Source of the DNA: Trueperaceae bacterium
Lineage (GTDB): Bacteria > Deinococcota > Deinococci > Deinococcales > Trueperaceae
Direction of reading: 5' to 3'
Length of the DNA stretch: 36,439 nucleotides
NCBI GenBank assembly: GCA_020354625.1
Contig: CP070651.1
Coordinates: forward strand, 1,912,278 to 1,948,716
Each line of letters opens with the position of its first letter. Position 1 is the stretch's first letter. Shown here in pieces: positions 1 to 8,187 of this stretch. The position numbers were made by a program, and so were the translations under genes. The notes beneath the pieces are model-generated. The model searched no databases. It had not been told where the DNA came from and worked only from the letters and a program-made list of their open reading frames with translations.

Positions 1-351
1 ACCCATTACTCATCACCCATCACCCATCACCTGTTTTCCAGGCGCAACCGTTGCTGTAGACGGGTCCAACCGCGAAGTTCGCAACACCCATTACTCATCA
101 CCCATCACCCATCACCTGTCTTCCAGGTACAACCGTTGCTGTAGACGGGTCCAACCGCGAAGTTCGCAACACCCATTACTCATCACCCATCACCCATCAC
201 CTGTTTTCCAGGCGCAACCGTTGCTGTAGACGGGTCCAACCGCGAAGTTCGCAACACCCATTACTCATCACCCATCACCCATCACCTGTTTTCCAGGCGC
301 AACCGTTGCTGTAGACGGGTCCAACCGCAAAGTTCGCAACACCCATCACCT
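1..351. repeat. Tandem array of four 85-bp units
   Basis: Units begin at 1, 86, 171 and 256, and a fifth starts at 341 but breaks off after about 11 bases. Each unit has a block of degenerate heptamers (acccattactcatcaccc and similar, about 31 bp) followed by a 54-bp core that ends in gttcgcaac. The units are nearly identical: unit 2 has gtac for gcgc in the core and unit 4 has one A for G. The same heptamers and the gttcgcaac end recur in many other gaps of this window, so this is a local amplification of a dispersed element. The array may continue to the left of the window. Confidence 0.95.
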
Positions 352-386
352 TCAGACGATACCGTCAGCGTTGATGGGCTCAAGAA

Positions 387-1283
387 CTACCGGTGCTGCC
401 GATAGATATGCGCCGTAACGCCCTCTCTGAGCCGCTCGAGTTCGGCTTCGCTCAGCGCCGGGGCGTTCGCCGCCGCGGCGTTCTCCTCGAGTTGGGCCAG
501 GCTGCTGGCGCCGGGGACCAGTGTCGCCACCGCCGGCTGGGCCAACGCAAAAAGGAGCGCGCTCTGAGCCGAGCTGCGGTTCGGCTTGTCACATGCTTTC
601 AGCAGCGACTGGGCGTGGGCCACCTCGTCCTGGTCGTGCTCGAGGTAGGCCTTGGGCGGCTTGCCGGCCAAGAGCCCTTTGGCTACGGGTCCGCGCACAA
701 TGACGCCGACACCGTGACGGTGGAGCAGTTCGAAGGCGCTCTCTTCGGGGCGGCGGTCTAAGAGGGAGTACTGCATCATTACGCTCACGATGTTCGAGCG
801 CTTGAGATACTCCCGGATTACGTTGGGCCGGATCGAGGAGATGCCGTAGTAACGGATCCAGCCCTCTTGAACGAGCTCTTCAAAGGCCTCGATGGTCTCG
901 TCGATCGGGTCGTCGATGGTGCCGCCGTGGAGCTGGTAGAGGTCCAAGTGGTCTGTGCCCAGGCGCTTTAAGCTCTGGTGCACCGAGGCCTCGATGTAGG
1001 CCTTGCTCGGGTCCCAATCCCAACCGCTGCCGTCCTCGCGCCAGCGGTTGCCTACCTTGCTGGCGATCACCACCTTGTCGCGGAGCCCCTTGAGGGCCTT
1101 GCCGAGGGTGACTTCGTTCTGCCCGTGGTCATAGAGGTCGGCGGTGTCGAAGAAGTTGACGCCGAGCTCTACGGCCCGGTGCAAGGTGTCGGCGTTCTCG
1201 CGGTCGCTTCCGCGTAGCGACATGCAGCCGAGGCCGATCTCGCTGACGTGCAGGTCTGAGGGTCCGAGCTGGTTGGTTCGCAT
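387..1283 (-). CDS. Aldo/keto reductase
   Basis: A 298-residue NADPH-dependent aldo/keto reductase of the AKR superfamily (TIM barrel, cytoplasmic). The family tetrad is visible: Asp in [11 protein letters not shown], Tyr in DLYDHG, Lys in IASKVGNRW and His in YQLHGG. The N-terminal GLGCMSLRG and the [14 protein letters not shown] segment are also typical. I start at the ATG at 1281-1283 because homologues begin close to the RTNQLG region and because a GATAAT box lies 6 nt upstream (1295-1290), which would give a leaderless message. An upstream in-frame ATG at 1340 would overlap glyA and adds a low-complexity extension. It is divergent from glyA with only 55 bp between them. The physiological substrate cannot be read from sequence. 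Confidence 0.9.
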   Translation of the reverse strand: MRTNQLGPSDLHVSEIGLGCMSLRGSDRENADTLHRAVELGVNFFDTADLYDHGQNEVTLGKALKGLRDKVVIASKVGNRWREDGSGWDWDPSKAYIEASVHQSLKRLGTDHLDLYQLHGGTIDDPIDETIEAFEELVQEGWIRYYGISSIRPNVIREYLKRSNIVSVMMQYSLLDRRPEESAFELLHRHGVGVIVRGPVAKGLLAGKPPKAYLEHDQDEVAHAQSLLKACDKPNRSSAQSALLFALAQPAVATLVPGASSLAQLEENAAAANAPALSEAELERLREGVTAHIYRQHR

Positions 1284-1289
1284 GGGCCC

Positions 1290-1295
1290 ATTATC
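1290..1295 (-). promoter_or_regulatory. -10 box for the aldo/keto reductase gene
   Basis: On the minus strand GATAAT is followed by six bases and then the ATG of the reductase. No convincing -35 box is visible. The spacing implies transcription starting at or next to the start codon. Confidence 0.4.
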
Positions 1296-1322
1296 ACCCG
1301 AAGCCTCGCTCGAGCGCACACT

Positions 1323-1331
1323 TGCTATACT
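1323..1331 (+). promoter_or_regulatory. Extended -10 promoter of glyA
   Basis: TGCTATACT is an extended -10 element (TGn plus TATACT). Exactly seven bases separate it from the ATG at 1339, so the message would be leaderless. No Shine-Dalgarno sequence is present. Confidence 0.6.
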
Positions 1332-1338
1332 TCGAGGC

Positions 1339-2580
1339 ATGTTGCAAAGTGCCTCTAAGACCGGCAGCAGACCGCGCGACGAAGCGATCTTTTCGCTGAT
1401 CGACCAGGAAGTCGAGCGTCAACGCGACGGCTTTGAACTCATCGCCTCGGAGAACTTTACCTCGAGGGCCGTGCGCGAGGCGGTGGGGAGCGTCCTCACC
1501 GACAAGTACGCCGAAGGGTACCCCGGCCGCCGCTGGTACGGCGGCTGCGAGGTGATCGACCAGATCGAGCAATTGGCCATCGACCGCGCCAAGGAACTCT
1601 TCGGGGCGGCCTGGGTCAACGTGCAACCGCACTCGGGTTCCTCGGCCAACTTGGCGAGCTACTTCGCGCTGCTCGAGCCGGGCGACACCGTGCTCGGCAT
1701 GGACCTCGCCCACGGTGGCCACCTCACCCACGGGTCTCCGGTGAACTTTTCCGGCATCACCTACCGGGTGGTCGGCTACCAGGTACGCGAGGAAGACGAG
1801 CGCATCGATTATGAGCAGGTGCGGGAGCTGGCGCTGGCCCACAAACCGAAGCTGATCCTGGCTGGTGCCTCGGCCTATAGCCGAACTCTAGACTTCGAGG
1901 CCTTCCGCGCCGTCGCCGATGAGGTCGGCGCCTACCTGCTGGCCGACATCGCCCACATCGCCGGCTTGGTGGCGGCGGGGCTCCACCCCGACCCCCTGCC
2001 GCATGCGCACGTGGTGACCAGCACAACTCACAAGACGCTGCGCGGGCCGCGCAGCGGGTTGATCCTCTCGAACGACCTCGAGCTCGGCAAAAAGATCGAC
2101 AAGATGATTTTCCCAGGAACCCAAGGAGGGCCGCTCGAGCACGTGATCGCGGGTAAGGCGGTGGCGTTTTTCGAGGCGCTCCAGCCCGAGTTCAAAGACT
2201 ATGCCGCCCGGGTCATCGAAAACGCCCAGGCTTTGGCGGCTGCGCTCGCCGGGCGCGGCTACCGCATCGTGTCGGGCGGGACCGACAACCACCTGTTCTT
2301 AGTCGACCTCCGTCCGGTGGAGCTGAGCGGCAAGAAGGCCCAGGCCCGGCTCGATAGGGCCCACATTACCGTCAACAAGAACATGATCCCCTTCGATCCG
2401 GCCTCGCCCTTTGTCACCTCCGGCATCCGCATCGGTACCTCGGCCATCACCACCCGCGAGTTTACGGTTGAGGAGATGCCCAAGGTGGCCGAGCTGATCG
2501 ACCGCGCGCTCAGAGGGGAGCCGAGCGAGGAGATCAAGGACGAGGTGATTGAACTAGCGCGTGCGCACCCCTTGCCCTAG
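1339..2580 (+). CDS. glyA: Serine hydroxymethyltransferase
   Basis: A 413-residue PLP enzyme that interconverts serine plus tetrahydrofolate with glycine plus methylene-tetrahydrofolate, the main source of one-carbon units. Clear family signatures are FELIASENF near the N terminus, the [14 protein letters not shown] segment, the HSGSSAN motif, and the PLP-binding Lys at residue 232 in [14 protein letters not shown]. Length matches bacterial GlyA (about 410-430). I use the ATG at 1339 because family homology begins there and a -10 box lies 7 nt before it. A longer open frame from 1144 would run antisense through the reductase gene and is not needed. The gene stands alone and is followed by repeats. 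Confidence 0.97.
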   Translation: MLQSASKTGSRPRDEAIFSLIDQEVERQRDGFELIASENFTSRAVREAVGSVLTDKYAEGYPGRRWYGGCEVIDQIEQLAIDRAKELFGAAWVNVQPHSGSSANLASYFALLEPGDTVLGMDLAHGGHLTHGSPVNFSGITYRVVGYQVREEDERIDYEQVRELALAHKPKLILAGASAYSRTLDFEAFRAVADEVGAYLLADIAHIAGLVAAGLHPDPLPHAHVVTSTTHKTLRGPRSGLILSNDLELGKKIDKMIFPGTQGGPLEHVIAGKAVAFFEALQPEFKDYAARVIENAQALAAALAGRGYRIVSGGTDNHLFLVDLRPVELSGKKAQARLDRAHITVNKNMIPFDPASPFVTSGIRIGTSAITTREFTVEEMPKVAELIDRALRGEPSEEIKDEVIELARAHPLP

Positions 2581-2582
2581 AG

Positions 2583-2852
2583 GGTAATGGGTGATGAGTC
2601 CTAGCAGGTGATGAGTCCTAGCAGGTGATGAGTCCTAGCAGGTGATGAATCCTAGCAGGTGATGAGTAATGAGTAATGGGTAATGAGTGCTGCGAAACTT
2701 CGTGTCTGAGCTAGTCTGCTCTGACGTTTTTGCTCTTTGGAGAAAAACATCTTGGTCAGTGATGTACGTTCGAAGTAGGCCCACGCATTCCCCATTCCCC
2801 ATTACCCGCTTGACGTTGCCCTACTCATCACTCATAACTCATCCCTCATCAC
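2583..2852. repeat. Heptamer-repeat element between glyA and the epimerase gene
   Basis: Part of the 314-bp gap after glyA. 2591-2658 holds four tandem copies of the 17-mer gtgatgagtcctagcag (starts 2591, 2608, 2625, 2642; the last has one change). It runs into forward heptamers ggtgatg, agtaatg, agtaatg, ggtaatg (2658-2690). A core of about 90 bp follows, and then inverted heptamers from about 2783 to 2852 (cattccccattacccg and similar). The two blocks of opposite orientation make the whole element a large imperfect inverted repeat. No gene is seen in the gap. Confidence 0.85.
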
Positions 2853-2894
2853 CCTTTTAAGCCGAGAGTTGTGCAGTACCCGGTATCAACGGTC

Positions 2895-3824
2895 TCAGCC
2901 AAGCAACTTATCCAGCTCGCTATCGATATCAGCGTGCTCGAACGCGAAGCCGTCGGCTTCGAGCCGGAGCGGCAGGGCCTTGATGCTGCCCAGCAGCGCC
3001 GCGTCGGCCAGGCCGCCCAAGGCGAGTCGCAGGGCGAAGGCCGGGGCTGGCAGCAGAGCGGGCCGGTGTAAGCGGGTGGCGGCCTTGCGGCTTAGCTCGA
3101 GCTGCCGCACGGGCCCGGGCGTCGTGAGGTTGTAGACGCCTTGGCAGGTTTCGTTTTCGAGTAGGTAGAGGATGGCGCGGGTGAGATCACCGGCGTCGAT
3201 CCAGGCGTACCACTGGCGTCCGCTGCCGAGCCGTCCGCCGAGCCCGAGGCGGATGGGGGCGAGGTACATCCGCCAAGCGGGGGCGTTTTTGGCTAAGACC
3301 AGCCCGATGCGGCCGATGATGAGCCGGGTGTGCTCGGCCAGCGGGGCGGCGGCCCCTTCCCAGGCCAGGCAGGAGCGGGCCAGAGCGTCTGTGCCCGGGG
3401 CCGACTCTTCGGAGAGATCGCTGTCGCCGCTGTCGCCGTAGTAGCCGACAGCGGAGGCCTGAAACCACGCCTTGGGCGGTCTCTCGGCTCGGCGGTAGGC
3501 CTCGAGCAGGGTGGTCGTGCTGTCGACACGGCTCTCGGTGACCCTCCGCTGGTGGGCTTCGCCGAGCCGCCCTTTGGCGATCGAGGCGCCGGCCAGGTTG
3601 ATCACGGCATGGGCGCCATCGAGTGCTTGGGCGAGCTGCTCGAGGGCGGCTTCGTCCTTCTCTCTGGCTGCGCGCGGCTGCCAGGTGAGCGGGCGGACGC
3701 CCGTGGGCTCGCCGCCGTCGATGCGGCGAGTAAGCAGTATGACGTGGTAGTGGGGGAGCGCTGCAGCGATCAGGTGGCGGCCGATGAAGCCGCTGCCACC
3801 TGCTAGGATCATGGTGGGTTTCAT
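2895..3824 (-). CDS. TIGR01777-family (SDR39U1/YfcH-like) NAD(P)-binding epimerase
   Basis: A 309-residue atypical short-chain dehydrogenase. The N terminus has the Rossmann nucleotide-binding motif ILAGGSGFIGRHL, followed by VINLAGASI and the family motif SAVGYYGDSGD. The C-terminal 50 residues (from about LLPAPAFALRLALGG) match the DUF1731 tail that distinguishes this family from other SDRs. Length is normal for the family (about 300). Members are cytoplasmic; their substrate is not established, and nothing in the context adds to this. The start ATG at 3822-3824 has a TATACC box about 8 nt upstream and no ribosome-binding site, so it may also be leaderless. It is a single-gene unit. Confidence 0.9.
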   Translation of the reverse strand: MKPTMILAGGSGFIGRHLIAAALPHYHVILLTRRIDGGEPTGVRPLTWQPRAAREKDEAALEQLAQALDGAHAVINLAGASIAKGRLGEAHQRRVTESRVDSTTTLLEAYRRAERPPKAWFQASAVGYYGDSGDSDLSEESAPGTDALARSCLAWEGAAAPLAEHTRLIIGRIGLVLAKNAPAWRMYLAPIRLGLGGRLGSGRQWYAWIDAGDLTRAILYLLENETCQGVYNLTTPGPVRQLELSRKAATRLHRPALLPAPAFALRLALGGLADAALLGSIKALPLRLEADGFAFEHADIDSELDKLLG

Positions 3825-4090
3825 AACTCTTAGGTATAGATCGTGCCTTCGTGGCAGACAAGCCCCTGGACTGCAATCGTAGGAAGGAGCGTTCGGGCAG
3901 CCCTGTCTGTCGGACTTTTTCCCACGGCTTGTGGGATGCGCACCGACAAGGGCGCTAGGTGCTGCGCAGGTAGGCTTGGGCTTGTGTTTTTTCTTGCTGC
4001 CTTGAGGTGGAAGGTGGGTAGCGTGTAGGCTGAAACCACATAGGTTGAAACGGCTCTATGCAGCGATTGGATGCTCTAGGAGGTTGGAGC
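3825..4090. other. Intergenic region upstream of the oxidase operon
   Basis: I see no convincing gene. A short hairpin cccac-ggctt-gtggg lies at 3921-3935 and is preceded, not followed, by a T run, so it is not a terminator on either strand. A possible sigma-70-like promoter for the oxidase operon is TTGAGG (4002-4007), 18-bp spacer, TAGGCT (4026-4031). It is weak evidence only. Confidence 0.4.
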
Positions 4091-4243
4091 GTGAGTGACA
4101 AGCGACCGTCGGACGCCCCCGAAGTGCCCGAACCCGCTACGGACAAGGCCCCATCTGGTGCCATCTTGATCACCGCCCTTTTGGCTGTGACCATCCTAGC
4201 GGTCTGGTTGGGGACTTTCGTCCTCTACCTGATCCGGAGCTAG
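4091..4243 (+). CDS. cbaD: ba3-type oxidase small subunit (subunit IIa-like)
   Basis: A 50-residue protein with a hydrophilic, proline-rich N-terminal half and one transmembrane helix (about residues 24-47, GAILITALL onward). This matches the single-helix subunit IIa of Thermus ba3 oxidase in size, layout and position just before the CuA subunit gene. Helix sequence is poorly conserved in this family, so the call rests mostly on context. I chose the GTG at 4091 because AGGAGG lies at 4078-4083, seven bases upstream. An ATG at 4058 in the same frame has no ribosome-binding site. Only 3 bp separate it from cbaB. Confidence 0.7.
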   Translation: MSDKRPSDAPEVPEPATDKAPSGAILITALLAVTILAVWLGTFVLYLIRS

Positions 4244-4246
4244 GGT

Positions 4247-5194
4247 ATGGATCAGAACCGGCATGAGGCCATCGCCAAGTGGGAGCGCCGCTGGCTCGCG
4301 CTCTCTGGCCTGTTGGCTCTCCTCTTTGTCTTGTTGATCGCCTACTCGCTGGCGATCGAAGGGGGCCATATCGCCCAGCGCAGCGGTCGCGCCAGCCCTG
4401 AAGAGCTGACCAGCCACGAGCTGTTTCAAGACCCGGGGGTGAGGGCCATGGGCCCGAACCGGTTCCAGGTGACGATGGTAGCCCAAGCGTTTAGCTTCGA
4501 CCCGGCAGAGATCGTCCTGCCTCAGGGGGCAGAGGTCACCTTTTTCGTGGCCAGCAAGGACGTGTTGCACGGCTATCAGCTTCAGAATACCGGCGTCAAC
4601 GTCGAGTTGATCCCGGGTGAGATCGCCTCGTTTCGCGCTACTTTCGACAAGCTTGGCGAGTTCCGTGTGACGTGCAACGAGTACTGTGGGATCGGCCACC
4701 ACAATATGCTCGGCAAGGTCACAGTGTTGCCGGCCTCTCAGTATGCGCAGTACCAACGGGCAGAGGTGAGCACCCAGGCGGCAGGGGCAGAAGAGGCGCT
4801 TGGGGAGAGCGTCTACACGGCCAATTGCAGCGCCTGCCACCAGGCCACGGGGCAGGGGTTGGTGGGAGCGTTTCCGCCGCTCCAGGGACACGCGGTGGAC
4901 CTCTATGGCGCCGAGGGTGGCCGCGAGTACCTGATCGATGTGCTCCTCTACGGGTTGCAGGGGCCGATCACCGTGGCGGGCACCTCTTATAGCGGTGTCA
5001 TGCCCGCCTGGCAACAGCTCGGCGACGAGGAGATCGCGGCCGTGCTGAACTACGCGCTGACGGCTTGGGGCAACGACGCTGTGCTGCCGGGGGGCATAGA
5101 ACTCTACCGGGCTGAGGAGATCACAGCGCGGCGCGGTACGGGCTTGAGCCCGCAGGATGTGTATGAACGCAGGCAGACACTCGCTCTGGAGTGA
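4247..5194 (+). CDS. cbaB: Cytochrome c oxidase subunit II (CuA) fused to a cytochrome c domain
   Basis: A 315-residue membrane-anchored electron-entry subunit of a haem-copper oxidase. One transmembrane helix (about residues 13-36) is followed by an extracytoplasmic cupredoxin domain whose CuA ligands are visible: His108, Cys143, Glu145, Cys147, His151 and Met154 in CNEYCGIGHHNM. After a short linker a class I cytochrome c domain follows, with haem motif CSACH (194-198) and a probable axial Met in GVMPAW. Thermus ba3 subunit II is only about 168 residues and lacks the haem domain; fused haem c is better known from A-type caa3 enzymes. The start is coupled to the preceding gene. Electrons would pass haem c, CuA, then subunit I. 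Confidence 0.93.
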   Translation: MDQNRHEAIAKWERRWLALSGLLALLFVLLIAYSLAIEGGHIAQRSGRASPEELTSHELFQDPGVRAMGPNRFQVTMVAQAFSFDPAEIVLPQGAEVTFFVASKDVLHGYQLQNTGVNVELIPGEIASFRATFDKLGEFRVTCNEYCGIGHHNMLGKVTVLPASQYAQYQRAEVSTQAAGAEEALGESVYTANCSACHQATGQGLVGAFPPLQGHAVDLYGAEGGREYLIDVLLYGLQGPITVAGTSYSGVMPAWQQLGDEEIAAVLNYALTAWGNDAVLPGGIELYRAEEITARRGTGLSPQDVYERRQTLALE

Positions 5195-5196
5195 GA

Positions 5197-5223
5197 CCAC
5201 GGTCCGGCTCAGCCGGACCGTGG
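5197..5223 (+). promoter_or_regulatory. Perfect 12-bp hairpin between cbaB and cbaA
   Basis: The arms ccacggtccggc (5197-5208) and gccggaccgtgg (5212-5223) are perfect complements around a TCA loop. It begins two bases after the cbaB stop codon. No T tract follows, so it does not look like an intrinsic terminator. It could set an mRNA processing or stability boundary that makes subunit levels unequal. Confidence 0.75.
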
Positions 5224-5286
5224 GTACCGGTCGATCGAAGGGTCGTAACGAGGTGACGATGGAAAGCGTTTGGCGGAGGAAACCAC

Positions 5287-6960
5287 ATGGCGGTTAGCAG
5301 CATCTCTTCTGTTGTCGAGGACGTATATGCGATCCACCCGGAGAAGCGCCTGACGCTCTTTTTTCTGGTAACGGGGCTCGTAGCGCTCCTGGTAGGTGCG
5401 CTGCTCGGTCCACTGCAAGCGCTGAATTACGCGGGGGTCGATCTCTATAAGAACTTCCCCTTCCTGAAGTCTTACTACCAGGGCCTGACCATCCATGGGG
5501 TATTGAACGCCCTGGTGTTCACCACCTTTTTCATCAGCGGCCTGCTCCTCTACCTGCCGGCCCGGGAGCTGAACCTGCGCCCCAACATGGCCTGGTCCTG
5601 GTCGGCCTACTTCATCATGACGGCTGGGCTGCTGATGGCAGCGCTGGCGGTGCTCGCCAACACCTCGAACGTGCTCTACACCTTCTACCCGCCGCTGTCG
5701 GGGCACTGGGCCTTTTACCTGGGGCTGGCGCTGGTGGTGGTGGCGAGCCTGATGGTCGGTTATGAAGTGCTGCGGCTCCGCAACCGCTGGAAGCGCGAGC
5801 ACCCTGACGAAGTGACGCCGATCGTGACCTACATGAGCCTGGTGACCTGGCTGATGTGGGGGCTCGCTTCGATCGGCATCGTCATCGAGGTGGTGGTCTT
5901 CTTGTTGCCCTGGTCCTTGGGGCTCATCGACGGGGTCGACCCGCTGCTGGCGCGGACCCTATTCTGGTACACCGGCCACCCGATCGTCTACTTCTGGCTG
6001 CTGCCGGCCTATGTCTCTTGGTACGGGCTTGTACCCAAGCAGGCGGGCGGCAAGCTGGTGTCGGACTCGCTGACGCGCCTCGCCTTTCTGATGTTTCTGC
6101 TCTTCTCGATCCCGGTCGGTTTCCACCACCAGTTCACCGATCCTGGGATTCCCGCGGCCTGGAAGATGATCCACTCGCTCCTCACCATGTTCGTGGGAAT
6201 CCCCAGCATGCTCACCGCCTTCACGGTGGCGGCTTCGCTCGAGACCGGTGGGCGGGCTAGAGGTGGCAAGGGCCTCTTGGGCTGGATCGGGGTGCTCCCT
6301 TGGGGCAAGGCCTCCTTTACCGCCCAGGTGCTGGCGATGATCTCGTTTATCTTCGGCGGCGCCGGGGGGTTCGTCAATGCCTCCTTCAACCTCGATCAAC
6401 TGGTCAACAATACCGCTTGGATACCCGGGCACTTTCACCTCACCGTCGGCACCGCCGTGACTCTGACCTTCATGGGTTTGACCTTTTGGCTGGTGCCTCA
6501 CCTCACTCGAAAGCCGCTCTATTCGAATCGGCTGGCGCTCTACGCCAGTTGGATATGGTTTGTGGGGATGATGGTCTTTGCGACCGGGATGCACTGGCAG
6601 GGGCTGCTCGGGTTTCCGAGGCGGGCGTATATCTCGAGCTTAGAGGGGGTTTACACCGAAGGTGCGCTGGCCAAGGTCCTCACCGGCGTCAGTGGGGTCA
6701 TCTTACTCGTGGCCGTGGTTCTTTACTTCACCGTGCTCTTCGGCACCCTTTTTGCCAAGGCCCGGCTCAGCGAGAGCGAGGCGCCTGCGATCCCCTTTGT
6801 CGACGCGGTGCGGATTCGTAGCGAAGGGGTGCTCAAGTTCATGGACAACCTGCTCGTTTGGGTGGTGTTGGCTGCGCTCTTGGTGCTGGTGGCCTATTTG
6901 CCGACCCTGATCGACCAGTTCCTGAATCAGGTGCCGATCCAGGGGGCGAAGCTATGGTGA
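5287..6960 (+). CDS. cbaA: Haem-copper oxidase subunit I, B-type (ba3-like)
   Basis: A 557-residue catalytic oxidase subunit with about 13 transmembrane helices, close in length to Thermus CbaA (562). It reduces O2 to water at a haem-CuB centre and pumps protons. Visible ligands are a low-spin haem His at 70 (TIHGVLNALVFT), CuB His231 with the presumptive cross-linked Tyr235 in GHPIVYFW, CuB His280 and His281 in GFHHQFTDPG, and haem ligands His382 and His384 in PGHFHLTVG. There is no A-type XGHPEVY/D-channel pattern, so the B family fits best. GGAGG at 5275-5279, seven bases before the ATG, supports the start. The 3' end overlaps the next gene by 7 bp. Confidence 0.96.
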   Translation: MAVSSISSVVEDVYAIHPEKRLTLFFLVTGLVALLVGALLGPLQALNYAGVDLYKNFPFLKSYYQGLTIHGVLNALVFTTFFISGLLLYLPARELNLRPNMAWSWSAYFIMTAGLLMAALAVLANTSNVLYTFYPPLSGHWAFYLGLALVVVASLMVGYEVLRLRNRWKREHPDEVTPIVTYMSLVTWLMWGLASIGIVIEVVVFLLPWSLGLIDGVDPLLARTLFWYTGHPIVYFWLLPAYVSWYGLVPKQAGGKLVSDSLTRLAFLMFLLFSIPVGFHHQFTDPGIPAAWKMIHSLLTMFVGIPSMLTAFTVAASLETGGRARGGKGLLGWIGVLPWGKASFTAQVLAMISFIFGGAGGFVNASFNLDQLVNNTAWIPGHFHLTVGTAVTLTFMGLTFWLVPHLTRKPLYSNRLALYASWIWFVGMMVFATGMHWQGLLGFPRRAYISSLEGVYTEGALAKVLTGVSGVILLVAVVLYFTVLFGTLFAKARLSESEAPAIPFVDAVRIRSEGVLKFMDNLLVWVVLAALLVLVAYLPTLIDQFLNQVPIQGAKLW

Positions 6961-7463
6961 CGGCGCTGGTGTTGTCGTCGGTGCTCTCGGGCCTGATCGC
7001 TACCGCGGTGATGCTGGTGTTTCTCTATTTGCCGCTCTTGTGGCGCGGGGCCTACTACGATACCCTCGGCTCGATCGGTGCCATCTACCTGCGCCGCGTC
7101 GACGACCGTTCGCGCTTGCTCGGTGGCATCACGCTCTTCGCCGGAGGGATCTTCTTCGCCTTTTTCTATGGGGCTTTCGTGCTGATGTTCATGCTCGGCT
7201 CGTTCCCCGCGCCGAGCTACCTGATCTGGCCCGGCTTCCCGCTCGAGCTGAACCTCTTTTACCTGCTGGTCGGTCTGGTCGGTGGCTTTAGCCAGGGCAT
7301 GTTCATGGCGTTGATGACGACCTTTATCATCACTGACTTCCACCCGCTGGAGGCGTTTCGAAACCCCTTCACCTTGATCCTGTCGTTTCTGATCGGCCAC
7401 ATCGTCTACGGGGCGGTGGCGATGTTTTTTCAGCATCAGCTGTTGCAGCTGTTGCTGCCGTGA
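6954..7463 (+). CDS. Oxidase-linked four-helix membrane protein of unknown function
   Basis: A 169-residue hydrophobic protein that I do not recognise. Four membrane segments are predicted by eye at about residues 5-29, 54-78, 97-122 and 138-162. A charged loop, RRVDDRSR, lies between the first two, and the C terminus is short. There are no cysteines and no haem or copper motif. Its ATG overlaps the last codons of cbaA (ATGGTGA), so translation is coupled to the catalytic subunit. That makes an accessory, assembly or extra subunit role likely, by inference only. Nothing downstream belongs to the operon; a repeat element follows within 70 bp and no intrinsic terminator is visible. Confidence 0.8.
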   Translation: MVTALVLSSVLSGLIATAVMLVFLYLPLLWRGAYYDTLGSIGAIYLRRVDDRSRLLGGITLFAGGIFFAFFYGAFVLMFMLGSFPAPSYLIWPGFPLELNLFYLLVGLVGGFSQGMFMALMTTFIITDFHPLEAFRNPFTLILSFLIGHIVYGAVAMFFQHQLLQLLLP

Positions 7464-7526
7464 GGTCTCGCGATCCAGAGAGATGAAAGTGGCGTCCAAA
7501 GAAGTTGTCTCACATAGACCAAAAAA

Positions 7527-7633
7527 GTGATGAGTGAGCAGTAATGCGTGATGAGAATTGCGAAGTGTATGGGTTCGGCCAAGCCGTTTGCCCGTCACCC
7601 ACGCATTACCCATCACTCATTACTCATCACCCA
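7527..7633. repeat. Dispersed heptamer-repeat element, copy with inverted ends
   Basis: Forward heptamers (gtgatgagtgagcagtaatgc, 7527 onward) and inverted heptamers (acgcattacccatcactcat, from 7600) flank a core of about 45 bp. The core end gccgtttgcccgtcacccacgc closely resembles the repeats at 13540 and 13620. The gap lies between two convergent genes, 7464-7680. Confidence 0.8.
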
Positions 7634-7680
7634 ACGAGTCTTTGGAGACAACGATACTGAAACTCGTTTTGGAGATCGGC

Positions 7681-8187
7681 CTATAAAAGACGCTTGAGCA
7701 TGCGGGCGGTGAGCATGCCGTGGAGTTCCATGGCGCCCGCTGCGATCGGTCCCTGCAAGATCACCGTTGCCGCCTTGCGGAAGCGCGTGTCGAGCCGGTA
7801 GGGGTCGCCGGTGAGCAGCAGCGAGGTGAGCTCGCTCAGGTAGGGCTCGTGGCCGACGCAGGCGACTGCGTTATCGCCGGGTCCGATCTGCCGTGAGAGC
7901 GCCGATAGGAGCTCGCCGTAGTCGCTGCTTGCGAGTGGTTGTAGGGTGTCGAGCCGCCTCTGATTTTGCACGGCACCCTCTAGCGGCCTGGCGGTCTCCA
8001 AGGCCCGTAGGTACGGGCTCGAGAAGAGCCGGTCGAGCGGTAGCTCGAGCGTCTCGAAGGCAGCGGCCAAGACCTCGGCTTGGCGATGCCCCTTTTTGAT
8101 GAGAGGGCGCAGGCTGTCGTCGGGGTAGCGCGGTCCACGCTCATCTGCTTGGGCGTGGCGGATCAGGTAGAGGGTGCGCTCAGTCAT
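7681..8187 (-). CDS. SixA-like histidine phosphatase
   Basis: A 168-residue phosphatase of the histidine phosphatase (phosphoglycerate mutase-like) superfamily. The catalytic RH motif is at the N terminus in LYLIRHAQADERG, followed by the FSSPYLRALETA motif and the second catalytic His in CVGHEPYLSEL. The compact size and the ARMLKRLL end resemble SixA, a phosphohistidine phosphatase acting on His-phosphorylated proteins; other small phosphoesterase activities are possible. The start ATG overlaps the end of the upstream CYTH gene by 8 bp, so the two are almost certainly co-transcribed and translationally coupled. The pairing of these two families suggests a shared phosphate or polyphosphate-related substrate, but that is inference. 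Confidence 0.88.
   Translation of the reverse strand: MTERTLYLIRHAQADERGPRYPDDSLRPLIKKGHRQAEVLAAAFETLELPLDRLFSSPYLRALETARPLEGAVQNQRRLDTLQPLASSDYGELLSALSRQIGPGDNAVACVGHEPYLSELTSLLLTGDPYRLDTRFRKAATVILQGPIAAGAMELHGMLTARMLKRLL

Noticed and set aside
1-351. CRISPR-like array
   Set aside because: The whole 85-bp unit repeats; there are no short repeats with variable spacers and no cas genes.
3843-4028. 61-codon frame upstream of the oxidase operon
   Set aside because: No ribosome-binding site or recognisable protein character; it spans a likely promoter region.
5197-5223. Intrinsic terminator between cbaB and cbaA
   Set aside because: There is no T tract, and it would cut the catalytic subunit off from its operon.
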